Shown here in pieces: positions 1 to 9,396 of a stretch of 64,000 nucleotides of DNA. The notes beneath the pieces are model-generated. The model searched no databases, had not been told where the DNA came from, and worked only from the letters and a program-made list of their open reading frames with translations. The stretch lies in contig CASBPS010000045.1 of the NCBI GenBank assembly GCA_949126835.1, forward strand, positions 67,001 through 131,000, written 5' to 3'. The stretch's first letter is position 1. Every line of letters begins with the position of its first letter. Position numbers and translations under genes: made by a program. The DNA comes from Anisus vortex (taxonomy: Eukaryota; Mollusca; Gastropoda; Planorbidae).

Positions 1-319
1 ACAGCAGATTTGTGGTTTTGGCTTCTCTACTGGTCGTACAAAAGCAGATTTGTAGTTTTGGCGTTTCCACAGTCCGTACAACGACTTGAATAGCAGATTT
101 CTTGTTTTGGCTCCTTTTCTGGCCGTAAAACAGCAGATTTCTGGTTTTGGCTTTTTTTCTGGCCGTACAACGACTTGAAAAAAAGATTTGTGGTTTCAGC
201 TTCTCTTTTGGCCGTAACACAGCAGATTTGTGGTTTTGGCTCTCTCCACAAACCGTACAACGACTTGAATAGCAGATTTCTAGTTTTGGCTTCTTTTCTG
301 GCCGTACAAGGACTTAAAA

Positions 320-1055
320 AGCAGATTTGTTGTTTTGGCTTCTCCACAAACCGTACAACGACTTGACTAGCAGATTTGTGGTAATGGTGCTTCTGTTCTG
401 GCCGTACAACGACTTGAATAGCAGATTTGTGGTTTTGGCTTCTCTTTTCGCCGTAATACAGCAGATTTGTGGTTTTGGCTTCTCTACTAGCCGTACAAAA
501 GCAGATTTGTGGTTTTGGCTTTTCCAGAAACCGTACAACGACCTGAATAGCAGATTTCTGGTTTTTGGCTCCTTTTCTGGCCGTACAAAAGCAGATTTGT
601 GGTTTTGGCTTTTCCACAATCCGTACAACGACTTGAATAGCAGATTTCTTGGTTTGGCTTCTTTTCTGGCCGTACAACGACTTGACAAGAAGATTTGTGG
701 TTTTAGCTTCTCTTTTGGCCGTAACACAGCAGATTTATGGTTTTGGCTCTCTCAACAAACCGTACAACGACTTGAAAAGCAGATTTCTTGTTTTGGCTTC
801 TTTTCTGGCCATAAAACAGCAGATTTATGGTTTTGGCTCTCTCCACAATCCGTACAACGACTTGAATAGCAGATTTCTTGGTTTGGCTTCTTTTCTGGCC
901 GTACAACGACTTGACAAGAAGATTTGTGGTTTTGGCTTCTCTTTTGGCCGTAACACAGCAGATTTATGGTTTTGGCTCTCTCCATAAACCGTACAACGAC
1001 TTGAATAGCAGATTTCTAGTTTTGGCTTTTTTTCTGGCCGTACAAGGACTTAAAA
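320..1055 (+). repeat. 736-bp HOR variant (16 monomers)
   Basis: This unit runs j-k-a-b-c-d-e-f-g, then h, a short monomer ending CCATAAAAC, an h-like monomer with CACAATCC, f and g again, then h and i. It equals the 11-mer with an internal five-monomer expansion; the d copy has 41 bp. The same arrangement recurs at about 41980-42714, 44443-45178 and 46897-47632. Confidence 0.85.
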
Positions 1056-1104
1056 AGCAGATTTGTTGTTTTGGCTTCTCAACAAACCGTACAACGACTT
1101 GACT
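1056..1104 (+). repeat. Monomer type j (long, 49 bp), first of the HOR
   Basis: Recognised by the head AGCAGATTTGTTG, the middle CTCAACAAACC or CTCCACAAACC, and the tail ending GACTTGACT. It always follows type i and precedes type k in complete units, so it serves as the phase marker for HOR boundaries. Confidence 0.9.
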
Positions 1105-1155
1105 AGCAGATTTGTGGTAATGGTGCTTCTGTTCTGGCCGTACAACGACTTGAAT
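1105..1155 (+). repeat. Monomer type k (long, 51 bp), HOR signature
   Basis: The only monomer with GGTAATGGTGCTTCTG in place of the GGTTTTGGCTTCT core, which makes it 2 bp longer than the other long monomers. It occurs about once per HOR, roughly 110 times in the window. A subtype reading GTGCTAATG follows type h directly, as at about 2250, 37507, 41361, 43913, 46277 and 48325. Confidence 0.92.
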
Positions 1156-1194
1156 AGCAGATTTGTGGTTTTGGCTTCTCTTTTCGCCGTATAC
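1156..1194 (+). repeat. Monomer type a (short, 39 bp here, 40 bp elsewhere)
   Basis: Recognised by CTCTTTTCGCCGTA, the only common monomer with CGCC in this position. The tail is TAATAC in 40-bp copies and TATAC in 39-bp copies. The 39-bp form, seen here, defines the 505-bp HOR subfamily. Confidence 0.9.
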
Positions 1195-1234
1195 AGCAGA
1201 TTTGTGGTTTTGGCTTCTCTACTAGCCGTACAAA
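1195..1234 (+). repeat. Monomer type b (short, 40 bp)
   Basis: Recognised by CTTCTCTACTAGCC or CTTCTCTACTGGCC followed by GTACAAA. The A/G variant and a TTCTGGC variant of its core separate array lineages. Confidence 0.88.
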
Positions 1235-1283
1235 AGCAGATTTGTGGTTTTGGCTTCTCCAGAAACCGTACAACGACTTGAAA
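1235..1283 (+). repeat. Monomer type c (long, 49 bp)
   Basis: Recognised by CTTCTCCAGAAACCGTAC and the tail GACTTGAAA. A subtype with CAAAGACTTG instead of CAACGACTTG is found in 368-bp HORs, for example at about 1773. Confidence 0.88.
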
Positions 1284-1323
1284 AGCAGATTTCTGGTTTT
1301 GGCTCCTTTTCTGGCCGTACAAA
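1284..1323 (+). repeat. Monomer type d (short, 40 bp)
   Basis: Recognised by the head ATTTCTGG and the middle GGCTCCTTTTCTGGCC, ending GTACAAA. A few copies are 41 bp because of one extra T in the T-run (about 550, 34335, 44686, 47140). Confidence 0.87.
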
Positions 1324-1372
1324 AGCAGATTTGTAGTTTTGGCTTTTCCACAATCCGTACAACGACTTGAAT
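1324..1372 (+). repeat. Monomer type e (long, 49 bp)
   Basis: Recognised by GGCTTTTCCACAATCCG and the tail GACTTGAAT. It is absent from the 368-bp HOR. Confidence 0.88.
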
Positions 1373-1421
1373 AGCAGATTTCTTGTTTTGGCTTCTTTTC
1401 TGGCCGTACAACGACTTGACA
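1373..1421 (+). repeat. Monomer type f (long, 49 bp)
   Basis: Recognised by the head ATTTCTTG, the middle CTTCTTTTCTGGCC and the tail GACTTGACA. It is absent from the 368-bp HOR. Confidence 0.87.
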
Positions 1422-1461
1422 AGAAGATTTGTGGTTTTAGCTTCTCTTTTGGCCGTAACAC
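1422..1461 (+). repeat. Monomer type g (short, 40 bp)
   Basis: Recognised by the altered head AGAAGATTTG, TTTTAGC or TTTCAGC in place of TTTTGGC, and the tail CCGTAACAC. It is absent from the 368-bp HOR. A 39-bp neighbour reading TTATGTTTTGGC occurs at about 15730, 23140, 24270 and 30280. Confidence 0.87.
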
Positions 1462-1511
1462 AGCAGATTTATGGTTTTGGCTCTCTCCACAAACCGTACA
1501 ACGACTTGAAT
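1462..1511 (+). repeat. Monomer type h (long, 50 bp)
   Basis: Recognised by the head ATTTATGG and the middle GGCTCTCTCCACAAACCG, one base longer than the other long monomers, with the tail GACTTGAAT. Confidence 0.88.
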
Positions 1512-1560
1512 AGCAGATTTCTAGTTTTGGCTTCTTTTCTGGCCGTACAAGGACTTAAAA
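1512..1560 (+). repeat. Monomer type i (long, 49 bp), last of the HOR
   Basis: Recognised by the head ATTTCTAG and a tail with a changed base, CAAGGACTTAAAA instead of CAACGACTTGAAT. It precedes the j monomer of the next unit. Confidence 0.9.
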
Positions 1561-1928
1561 AGCAGATTTGTTGTTTTGGCTTCTCAACAAACCGTACAAC
1601 GACTTGACTAGCAGATTTGTGGTAATGGTGCTTCTGTTCTGACCGTACAACGACTTGAATAGCAGATTTGTGGTTTTGGCTTCTCTTTTCGCCGTAATAC
1701 AGCATATTTGTGGTTTTGGCTTCTCTACTGGCCGTACAAAAGCAGATTTGTGGTTTTGGCTTCTCCAGAAACCGTACAAAGACTTGAAAAGCAGATTTCT
1801 GGTTTTGGCTCCTTTTCTGGCCGTACAAAAACAGATTTATGGTTTTGGCTCTCTCCACAAACCGTACAACAACTTGAATAGCAGATTTCTAGTTTTGGCT
1901 TCTTTTCTGGCCGTACAAGGACTTAAAA
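1561..1928 (+). repeat. 368-bp HOR variant (8 monomers, e-f-g missing)
   Basis: The order is j-k-a-b-c-d-h-i, 49+51+40+40+49+40+50+49 = 368 bp. This is the 506-bp unit minus e, f and g (49+49+40 = 138 bp). Further copies begin near 4781, 7175, 11207, 12171, 13849, 25325, 31831, 43220, 54416, 57147, 58111 and 60247. It is one of the two commonest unit lengths in the window. Confidence 0.9.
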
Positions 1929-2873
1929 AGCAGATTTGTTGTTTTGGCTTCTCCACAAACCGTACAACGACTTGACTAGCAGATTTGTGGTAATGGTGCT
2001 TCTGTTCTGGCCGTACAACGACTTGAATAGCAGATTTGTGGTTTTGGCTTCTCTTTTCGCCGTAATACAGCAGATTTGTGGTTTTGGCTTCTCTACTGGC
2101 CGTACAAAAGCAGATTTGTGGTTTTGGCTTCTCCAGAAACCGTACAAAGACTTGAAAAGCAGATTTCTGGTTTTGGCTCCTTTTCTGGCCGTACAAAAAC
2201 AGATTTATGGTTTTGGCTCTCTCCACAAACCGTACAACGACTTGAATAGCAGATTTGTGCTAATGCTTTTTCTGTTCTGGCCGTACAACGACTTGAATAG
2301 CAGATTTGTGGTTTTGGCTTCTCTTTTCGCCGTAATACAGCAGATTTGTGGTTTTGGCTTCTCTACTAGCCGTACAAAAGCAGATTTGTGGTTTTGGCTT
2401 CTCCAGAAACCGTACAACGACTTGAATAGCAGATTTCTGGTTTTGGCTCCTTTTCTGGCCGTACAAAAGCAGATTTGTGGTTTTGGCTTTTCCACAATCC
2501 GTACAACGACTTGAATAGCAGATTTCTTGTTTTGGCTTCTTTTCTAACCGTAAAACAGCAGATTTGTGGTTTTGGCTTCTCTACTGGCCGTACAAAAGCA
2601 GGTTTGTGGTTTTGGCGTTTCCACAGTCCGTACAACGACTTGAATAGCAGATTTCTTGTTTTGGCTCCTTTTCTGGCCGTAAAACAGCAGATTTCTGGTT
2701 TTGGCTTTTTTTCTGGCCGTACAACGACTTGAAAAAAAGATTTGTGGTTTCAGCTTCTCTTTTGGCCGTAACACAGCAGATTTGTGGTTTTGGCTCTCTC
2801 CACAAACCGTACAACGACTTGAATAGCAGATTTCTAGTTTTGGCTTCTTTTCTGGCCGTACAAGGACTTAAAA

Positions 2874-3469
2874 AGCAGATTTGTTGTTTTGGCTTCTCCA
2901 CAAACCGTACAACGACTTGACTAGCAGATTTGTGGTAATGGTGCTTCTGTTCTGGCCGTACAACGACTTGAATAGCAGATTTGTAATTTTGGCTTCTCTT
3001 TTCGCCGTAATACAGCAGATTTGTGGTTTTGGCTTCTCTACTAGCCGTACAAAAGCAGATTTGTGGTTTTGGCTTCTCCAGAAACCGTACAACGACTTGA
3101 ATAGCAGATTTCTGGTTTTGGCTCCTTTTCTGGCCGTACAAAAGCAGATTTGTGGTTTTGGCTTTTCCACAATCCGTACAACGACTTGAATAGCAGATTT
3201 CTTGGTTTGGCTTCTTTTCTGGCCGTACAACGACTTGACAAGAAGATTTGTGGTTTTAGCTTCTCTTTTGGCCGTAACACAGCAGATTAATGGTTTTGGC
3301 TCTCTCAACAAACCGTACAACGACTTGAAAAGCAGATTTCTTGTTTTGGCTTCTTTTCTGGCCATAAAACAGCAGATTTATGGTTTTGGCTCTCTCCACA
3401 AACCGTACAACGACTTGAATAGCAGATTTCTAGTTTTGGCTTCTTTTCTGGCCGTACAAGGACTTAAAA
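2874..3469 (+). repeat. 596-bp HOR variant, form 1 (13 monomers)
   Basis: The eleven types are present, with h and a short monomer ending CCATAAAAC inserted before the final h-i. It carries rare markers (TTTGTAATTTTGG at about 2980 and GATTAATGG at about 3286) that are also found at 49.05 and 49.36 kb. Confidence 0.83.
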
Positions 3470-4184
3470 AGCAGATTTGTTGTTTTGGCTTCTCCACAAA
3501 CCGTACAACGACTTGGCTAGCAGATTTGTGGTAATGGTGCTTCTGTTCTGGCCGTACAACGTCTTGAATAGCAGATTTGTGGTTTTGGCTTCTCTACTGG
3601 CCGTACAAAAGCAGATTTGTGGTTTTGGCTTCTCCAGAAACCGTACAACGACTTGAAAAGCAGATTTCTGGTTTTGGCTCCTTTTCTGGCCGTACAAAAG
3701 CAGATTTGTGGTTTTGGCTTTTCCACAATCCGTACAACGACTTGAATGGCAGATTTCTTGTTTCGGCTTCTTTTCTAACCGTAAAACAGCAGATTTGTGG
3801 TTTTGGCTTCTCTACTGGCCGTACAAAAGCAGATTTGTGGTTTTGGCGTTTCCACAGTCAGTACAACGACTTGAAAAGAAGATTTGTGGTTTTAGCTTCT
3901 CTTTTGGCCGTAACACAGCAAATTTATGGTTTTGGCTTCTCTTTTGGCCGTAAAACAGCAGATTTGTGGTTTTGGCTCCTTTTCTGGCCGTAAAACAGCA
4001 GATTTCTGGTTTTGGCTTTTTTTCTGGCCGTACAACGACTTAAAAAGAAGATTTGTGGTTTCAGCTTCTCTTTTGGCCGTAACACAGCAGATTTGTGGTT
4101 TTGGCTCTCTCCACAAACCGTACAACGACTTGAATAGCAGATTTCTACTTTTGGCTTCATTTCTGGCCGTACAAGGACTTAAAA

Positions 4185-4780
4185 AGCAGATTTGTTGTTT
4201 TGGCTTCTCCACAAACCGTACAACGACTTGACTAGCAGATTTGTGGTAATGGTGCTTCTGTTCTGGCCGTACAACGACTTGAATAGCAGATTTGTGGTTT
4301 TGGCTTCTCTTTTCGCCGTAATACAGCAGATTTGTGGTTTTGGCTTCTCTACTAGCCGTACAAAAGCAGATTTGTGGTTTTGGCTTCTCCAGAAACCGTA
4401 CAACGACTTGAAAAGCAGATTTCTGGTTTTGGCTCCTTTTCTGGCCGTACAAAAGCAGATTTGAGGTTTTGGCTTTTCCACAATCCGTATAACGACTTGA
4501 ATAGCATATTTCTTGTTTTGGCTTCTTTTCTGGCCGTACAACGACTTGACAAGAAGATTTGTGGTTTTAGCTTCTCTTTTGGCCGTAACACAGCAGATTT
4601 ATGGTTTTCGCTCTCTCCATAAACCGTACAACGACTTGAATAGCAGATTTCTAGTTTTGGCTTTTTTTCTGGCCGTATAAAAACAGATTTATGGTTTTGG
4701 CTCTCTCCACAAACCGTACAACGACTTGAATAGCAGATTTCTAGTTTTGGCTTCTTTTCTGGCCGTACAAGGACTTAAAA
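4185..4780 (+). repeat. 596-bp HOR variant, form 2 (13 monomers)
   Basis: It has the same length as the unit at 2874 but a different make-up: after h comes a 40-bp i-like monomer ending CCGTATAAA, then a second h and i. Equal lengths therefore arose from two different insertions. The CCGTATAAAAACAG junction recurs at about 7069, 12064, 55273, 58005, 60141 and 63981. Confidence 0.83.
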
Positions 4781-7700
4781 AGCAGATTTGTGGTTTTGGC
4801 TTCTCCACAAACCGTACAACGACTTGACTAGCAAATTTGTGGTAATGGTGCTTCTGTTCTGGCCGTACAACGACTTGAATAGCAGATTTGTGGTTTTGGC
4901 TTCTCTTTTCGCCGTAATACAGCAGATTTGTGGTTTTGGCTTCTCTACTGGCCGTACAAAAGCAGATTTGTGGTTTTGGCTTCTCCAGAAACCGTACAAC
5001 GACTTGAAAAGCAGATTTCTGGTTTTGGCTCCTTTTCTGGTCGTACAAAAACAGATTTATGGTTTTGGCTCTCTCCACAAACCGTACAACGACTTGAATA
5101 GCAGATTTCTAGTTTTGGCTTCTTTTCTGGCCGTACAAGGACTTAAAAAGCAGATTTGTGGTTTTGGCTTCTCCACAAACCGTACAACGACTTGACTAGC
5201 AGATTTGTGCTAATGGTGCTTCTGTTCTGGCCGTACAACGACTTGAATAGCAGATTTGTGGTTTTGGCTTCTCTTTTCGCCGTAATACAGCAGATTTGTG
5301 GTTTTGGCTTTTCTACTGGCCGTACAAAAGCAGATTTGTGGTTTTGGCTTCTCCAGAAACCGTACAACGACTTGAAAAGCAGATTTCTGGTTTTGGCTCC
5401 TATTCTGGCCGTACAAAAGCAGATTTGTGGTTTTGGCTTTTCCACAATCCGTACAACGACTTGAATAGCAGATTTCTTGTTTTGGCTTCTTTTCTAACCG
5501 TAAAACAGCAGATTTGTGGTTTTGGCTTCTCAACTGGCCGTACAAAAGCAGATTTGTGGTTTTGGCGTATCCACAGTCCGTACAACGACTTGAAAAGCAG
5601 ATTTCTGGTTTTGGCTCCTTTTCTGGCCGTACAAAAGCAGATTTGTGTTTTTGGCTTTTCAACAATCCGTACAATGACTTGAATAGCAGATTTCTTGTTT
5701 TGGCTCCTTTTCTGGCCGTACAACGACTTGAAAAGAAGATTTGTGGTTTTAGCTTCTCTTTTGGCCGTAACACAGCAGATTTATGGTTTTGGCTTCTCTT
5801 TTGGCCGTAAAACAGCAGATTTGTGGTTTTGGCTCTCTCCACAAACCGTACAACAACTTGAATAGCAGATTTCTAGTTTTGGCTTCTTTTCTGGCCGTAC
5901 AAGGACTTAAAAAGCAGATTTGTTGTTTTGGCTTCTCCACAATCCGTACAACGACTTGACTAGCAGATTTGTGGTAATGGTGCTTCTGTTCTGGCCGTAC
6001 AACGACTTGAATAGCAGATTTTTTGTTTTGGCTTCTCTTTTTGCCGTAATACAGCAGATTTGTGGTTCTGGCTTCTCTACTAGCCGTACAAAAGCAGATT
6101 TGTGGTTTTGGCTTCTCCAGAAACCGTACAACGACTTGAAAAGCAGATTTCTGGTTTTGGCTTCTTTTCTGGCCGTACAAAAGCAGATTTGTGGTTTTGG
6201 CTTTTCCACAATCCGTACAACGACTTGAATGGCAGATTTCTTGTTTTGGCTTCTTTTCAAACCGTAAAACAGCAGATTTGTGGTTTTGGCTTCTCTACTG
6301 GCCGTATAAAAGCAGATTTGTGGTTTTGGCGTTTCCACAGTCCGTACAACGACTTGAATAGTAGATTTCTTGTTTTGGCTCCTTTTCTGGCCGTACAACG
6401 ACTTGAAAAGAAGATTTGTGGTTTCAGCTTCTCTTTTGGCCGTAACACAGCAGATTTGTGGTTTTAGCTCTCTCCACAAACCGTACAACGACTTGAATAG
6501 CAGATTTCTAGTTTTGGCTTCTTTTTTGGCGGTACAAGGACTTGACTAGCAGATTTGTGGTAATGGTGCTTCTGTTCTGGCCGTACAACGACTTGAATAG
6601 CAGATTTGTGGTTTTGGCTTCCCTTTTCGCCGTAATACAGCAGATTTGTGGTTTTGTCTTCTCTACTGGCCGTACAAAAGCAGATTTGTGGTTTTGGCTT
6701 CTCTTTTTGCCGTAATACAGCAGATTTGTGGTTCTGGCTTCTCTACTAGCCGTACAAAAGCAGATTTGTGGTTTTGGCTTCTCCAGAAACCGTACAACGA
6801 CTTGAAAAGCAGATTTCTGGTTTTGGCTCCTTTTCTGGCCGTACAAAAGCAGATTTGTGGTTTTGACTTTTCCACAATCCGTACAACGACTTGAATAGCA
6901 GATTTCTTGTTTTGGCTTCTTTTCTGGCCGTACAACGACTTGACAAGAAGATTTGTGGTTTTAGCTTCTCTTTTGGCCGTAACACAGCAGATTTATGGTT
7001 TTCGCTCTCTCCATAAACCGTACAACGACTTGAATAGCAGATTTCTAGTTTTGGCTTTTTTTCTGGCCGTATAAAAACAGATTTATGGTTTTGGCTCTCT
7101 CCACAAACCGTACAACGACTTGAATAGCAGATTTCTAGTTTTGGCTTCTTTTCTGGCCGTACAAGGACTTAAAAAGCAGATTTGTGGTTTTGGCTTCTCC
7201 ACAAACCGTACAACGACTTGACTAGCAAATTTGTGGTAATGGTGCTTCTGTTCTGGCCGTACAACGACTTGAATAGCAGATTTGTGGTTTTGGCTTCTCT
7301 TTTCGCCGTAATACAGCAGATTTGTGGTTTTGGCTTCTCTACTGGCCGTACAAAAGCAGATTTGTGGTTTTGGCTTCTCCAGAAACCGTACAACGACTTG
7401 AAAAGCAGATTTCTGGTTTTGGCTCCTTTTCTGGTCGTACAAAAACAGATTTATGGTTTTGGCTCTCTCCACAAACCGTACAACGACTTGAATAGCAGAT
7501 TTCTAGTTTTGGCTTCTTTTCTGGCCGTACAAGGACTTAAAAAGCAGATTTGTGGTTTTGGCTTCTCCACAAACCGTACAACGACTTGACTAGCAGATTT
7601 GTGCTAATGGTGCTTCTGTTCTGGCCGTACAACGACTTGAATAGCAGATTTGTGGTTTTGGCTTCTCTTTTCGCCGTAATACAGCAGATTTGTGGTTTTG

Positions 7701-9396
7701 GCTTTTCTACTGGCCGTACAAAAGCAGATTTGTGGTTTTGGCTTCTCCAGAAACCGTACAACGACTTGAAAAGCAGATTTCTGGTTTTGGCTCCTATTCT
7801 GGCCGTACAAAAGCAGATTTGTGGTTTTGGCTTTTCCACAATCCGTACAACGACTTGAATAGCAGATTTCTTGTTTTGGCTTCTTTTCTAACCGTAAAAC
7901 AGCAGATTTGTGGTTTTGGCTTCTCAACTGGCCGTACAAAAGCAGATTTGTGGTTTTGGCGTATCCACAGTCCGTACAACGACTTGAAAAGCAGATTTCT
8001 GGTTTTGGCTCCTTTTCTGGCCGTACAAAAGCAGATTTGTGTTTTTGGCTTTTCAACAATCCGTACAATGACTTGAATAGCAGATTTCTTGTTTTGGCTC
8101 CTTTTCTGGCCGTACAACGACTTGAAAAGAAGATTTGTGGTTTTAGCTTCTCTTTTGGCCGTAACACAGCAGATTTATGGTTTTGGCTTCTCTTTTGGCC
8201 GTAAAACAGCAGATTTGTGGTTTTGGCTCTCTCCACAAACCGTACAACAACTTGAATAGCAGATTTCTAGTTTTGGCTTCTTTTCTGGCCGTACAAGGAC
8301 TTAAAAAGCAGATTTGTTGTTTTGGCTTCTCCACAATCCGTACAACGACTTGACTAGCAGATTTGTGGTAATGGTGCTTCTGTTCTGGCCGTACAACGAC
8401 TTGAATAGCAGATTTTTTGTTTTGGCTTCTCTTTTTGCCGTAATACAGCAGATTTGTGGTTCTGGCTTCTCTACTAGCCGTACAAAAGCAGATTTGTGGT
8501 TTTGGCTTCTCCAGAAACCGTACAACGACTTGAAAAGCAGATTTCTGGTTTTGGCTTCTTTTCTGGCCGTACAAAAGCAGATTTGTGGTTTTGGCTTTTC
8601 CACAATCCGTACAACGACTTGAATGGCAGATTTCTTGTTTTGGCTTCTTTTCAAACCGTAAAACAGCAGATTTGTGGTTTTGGCTTCTCTACTGGCCGTA
8701 TAAAAGCAGATTTGTGGTTTTGGCGTTTCCACAGTCCGTACAACGACTTGAATAGTAGATTTCTTGTTTTGGCTCCTTTTCTGGCCGTACAACGACTTGA
8801 AAAGAAGATTTGTGGTTTCAGCTTCTCTTTTGGCCGTAACACAGCAGATTTGTGGTTTTAGCTCTCTCCACAAACCGTACAACGACTTGAATAGCAGATT
8901 TCTAGTTTTGGCTTCTTTTTTGGCGGTACAAGGACTTGACTAGCAGATTTGTGGTAATGGTGCTTCTGTTCTGGCCGTACAACGACTTGAATAGCAGATT
9001 TGTGGTTTTGGCTTCCCTTTTCGCCGTAATACAGCAGATTTGTGGTTTTGTCTTCTCTACTGGCCGTACAAAAGCAGATTTGTGGTTTTGGCTTCTCTTT
9101 TTGCCGTAATACAGCAGATTTGTGGTTCTGGCTTCTCTACTAGCCGTACAAAAGCAGATTTGTGGTTTTGGCTTCTCCAGAAACCGTACAACGACTTGAA
9201 AAGCAGATTTCTGGTTTTGGCTCCTTTTCTGGCCGTACAAAAGCAGATTTGTGGTTTTGACTTTTCCACAATCCGTACAACGACTTGAATAGCAGATTTC
9301 TTGTTTTGGCTTCTTTTCTGGCCGTACAACGACTTGACAAGAAGATTTGTGGTTTTAGCTTCTCTTTTGGCCGTAACACAGCAGATTTATGGTTTT
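4508..9396 (+). repeat. 2,394-bp segmental tandem duplication
   Basis: Bases 4508-7002 match 6902-9396 at an offset of 2,394, and I found no mismatch where I compared them. Shared rare variants include GCAAATTTG (about 4832 and 7226), GTGTTTTTGGC (about 5645 and 8039), ACAATGACTT, AGTAGATTTC (about 6359 and 8753), CTTCCCTTTTCG (about 6619 and 9013) and TTTTGTCTTC. The match ends exactly at T/G (4507/6901) and C/G (7003/9397). The unit spans several HORs, so it is a later event than HOR formation. A long-read assembly error that doubled the segment cannot be excluded from sequence alone. Confidence 0.9.
6499..6547 (+). repeat. Hybrid i/j monomer
   Basis: The head and middle are type i (ATTTCTAG, with TTTTTTGGCGG) and the tail is type j (GACTTGACT), followed directly by k. 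One monomer length (49 bp) is lost relative to i-j-k. The same junction recurs near 8893, 56643, 62208 and 63363, so it is inherited within family P. Confidence 0.85.

Larger units (their letters stand above)
1056..1560 (+). repeat. Reference 11-monomer higher-order repeat (505 bp)
   Basis: This unit contains all eleven monomer types in the order j-k-a-b-c-d-e-f-g-h-i, with lengths 49, 51, 39, 40, 49, 40, 49, 49, 40, 50 and 49, which sum to 505 bp. The next unit starts with the same j monomer at 1561. Copies of 505 or 506 bp with this order recur through the window, for example starting near 10701, 18502, 19007, 27083, 28263, 40163, 53404 and 53910. The 505/506 difference is one base in monomer a. 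All other HOR lengths can be derived from this one by removing or adding whole monomers, so I take it as the basic unit; that is inference from the length arithmetic. Confidence 0.93.
1..4677 (+). repeat. Left segment, copy of 46578-50748
   Basis: The window start matches 46578 onward at offset 46,577. After about 1.3 kb the offset is 46,071, because one 506-bp HOR present on the left is absent on the right. The match ends at T/C, 4678/50749. Rare marks agree: AGCAGGTTTG, TTTGTAATTTTGG, GATTAATGG, ACGTCTTG, TTTCGGC, CTACTTTTGGC with CTTCATTTC, and AGCATATTTC. Private differences include CTTGGCTAG at about 3513 and GCAAATTTA at about 3919. Confidence 0.9.

Noticed and set aside
1105..1155. CENP-B box on the minus strand (GTCGTTGTACGG looks a little like it)
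   Set aside because: The essential pattern TTCG-N4-A-N2-CGGG is not met: the first T is G, and the CGGG block is out of register and incomplete.
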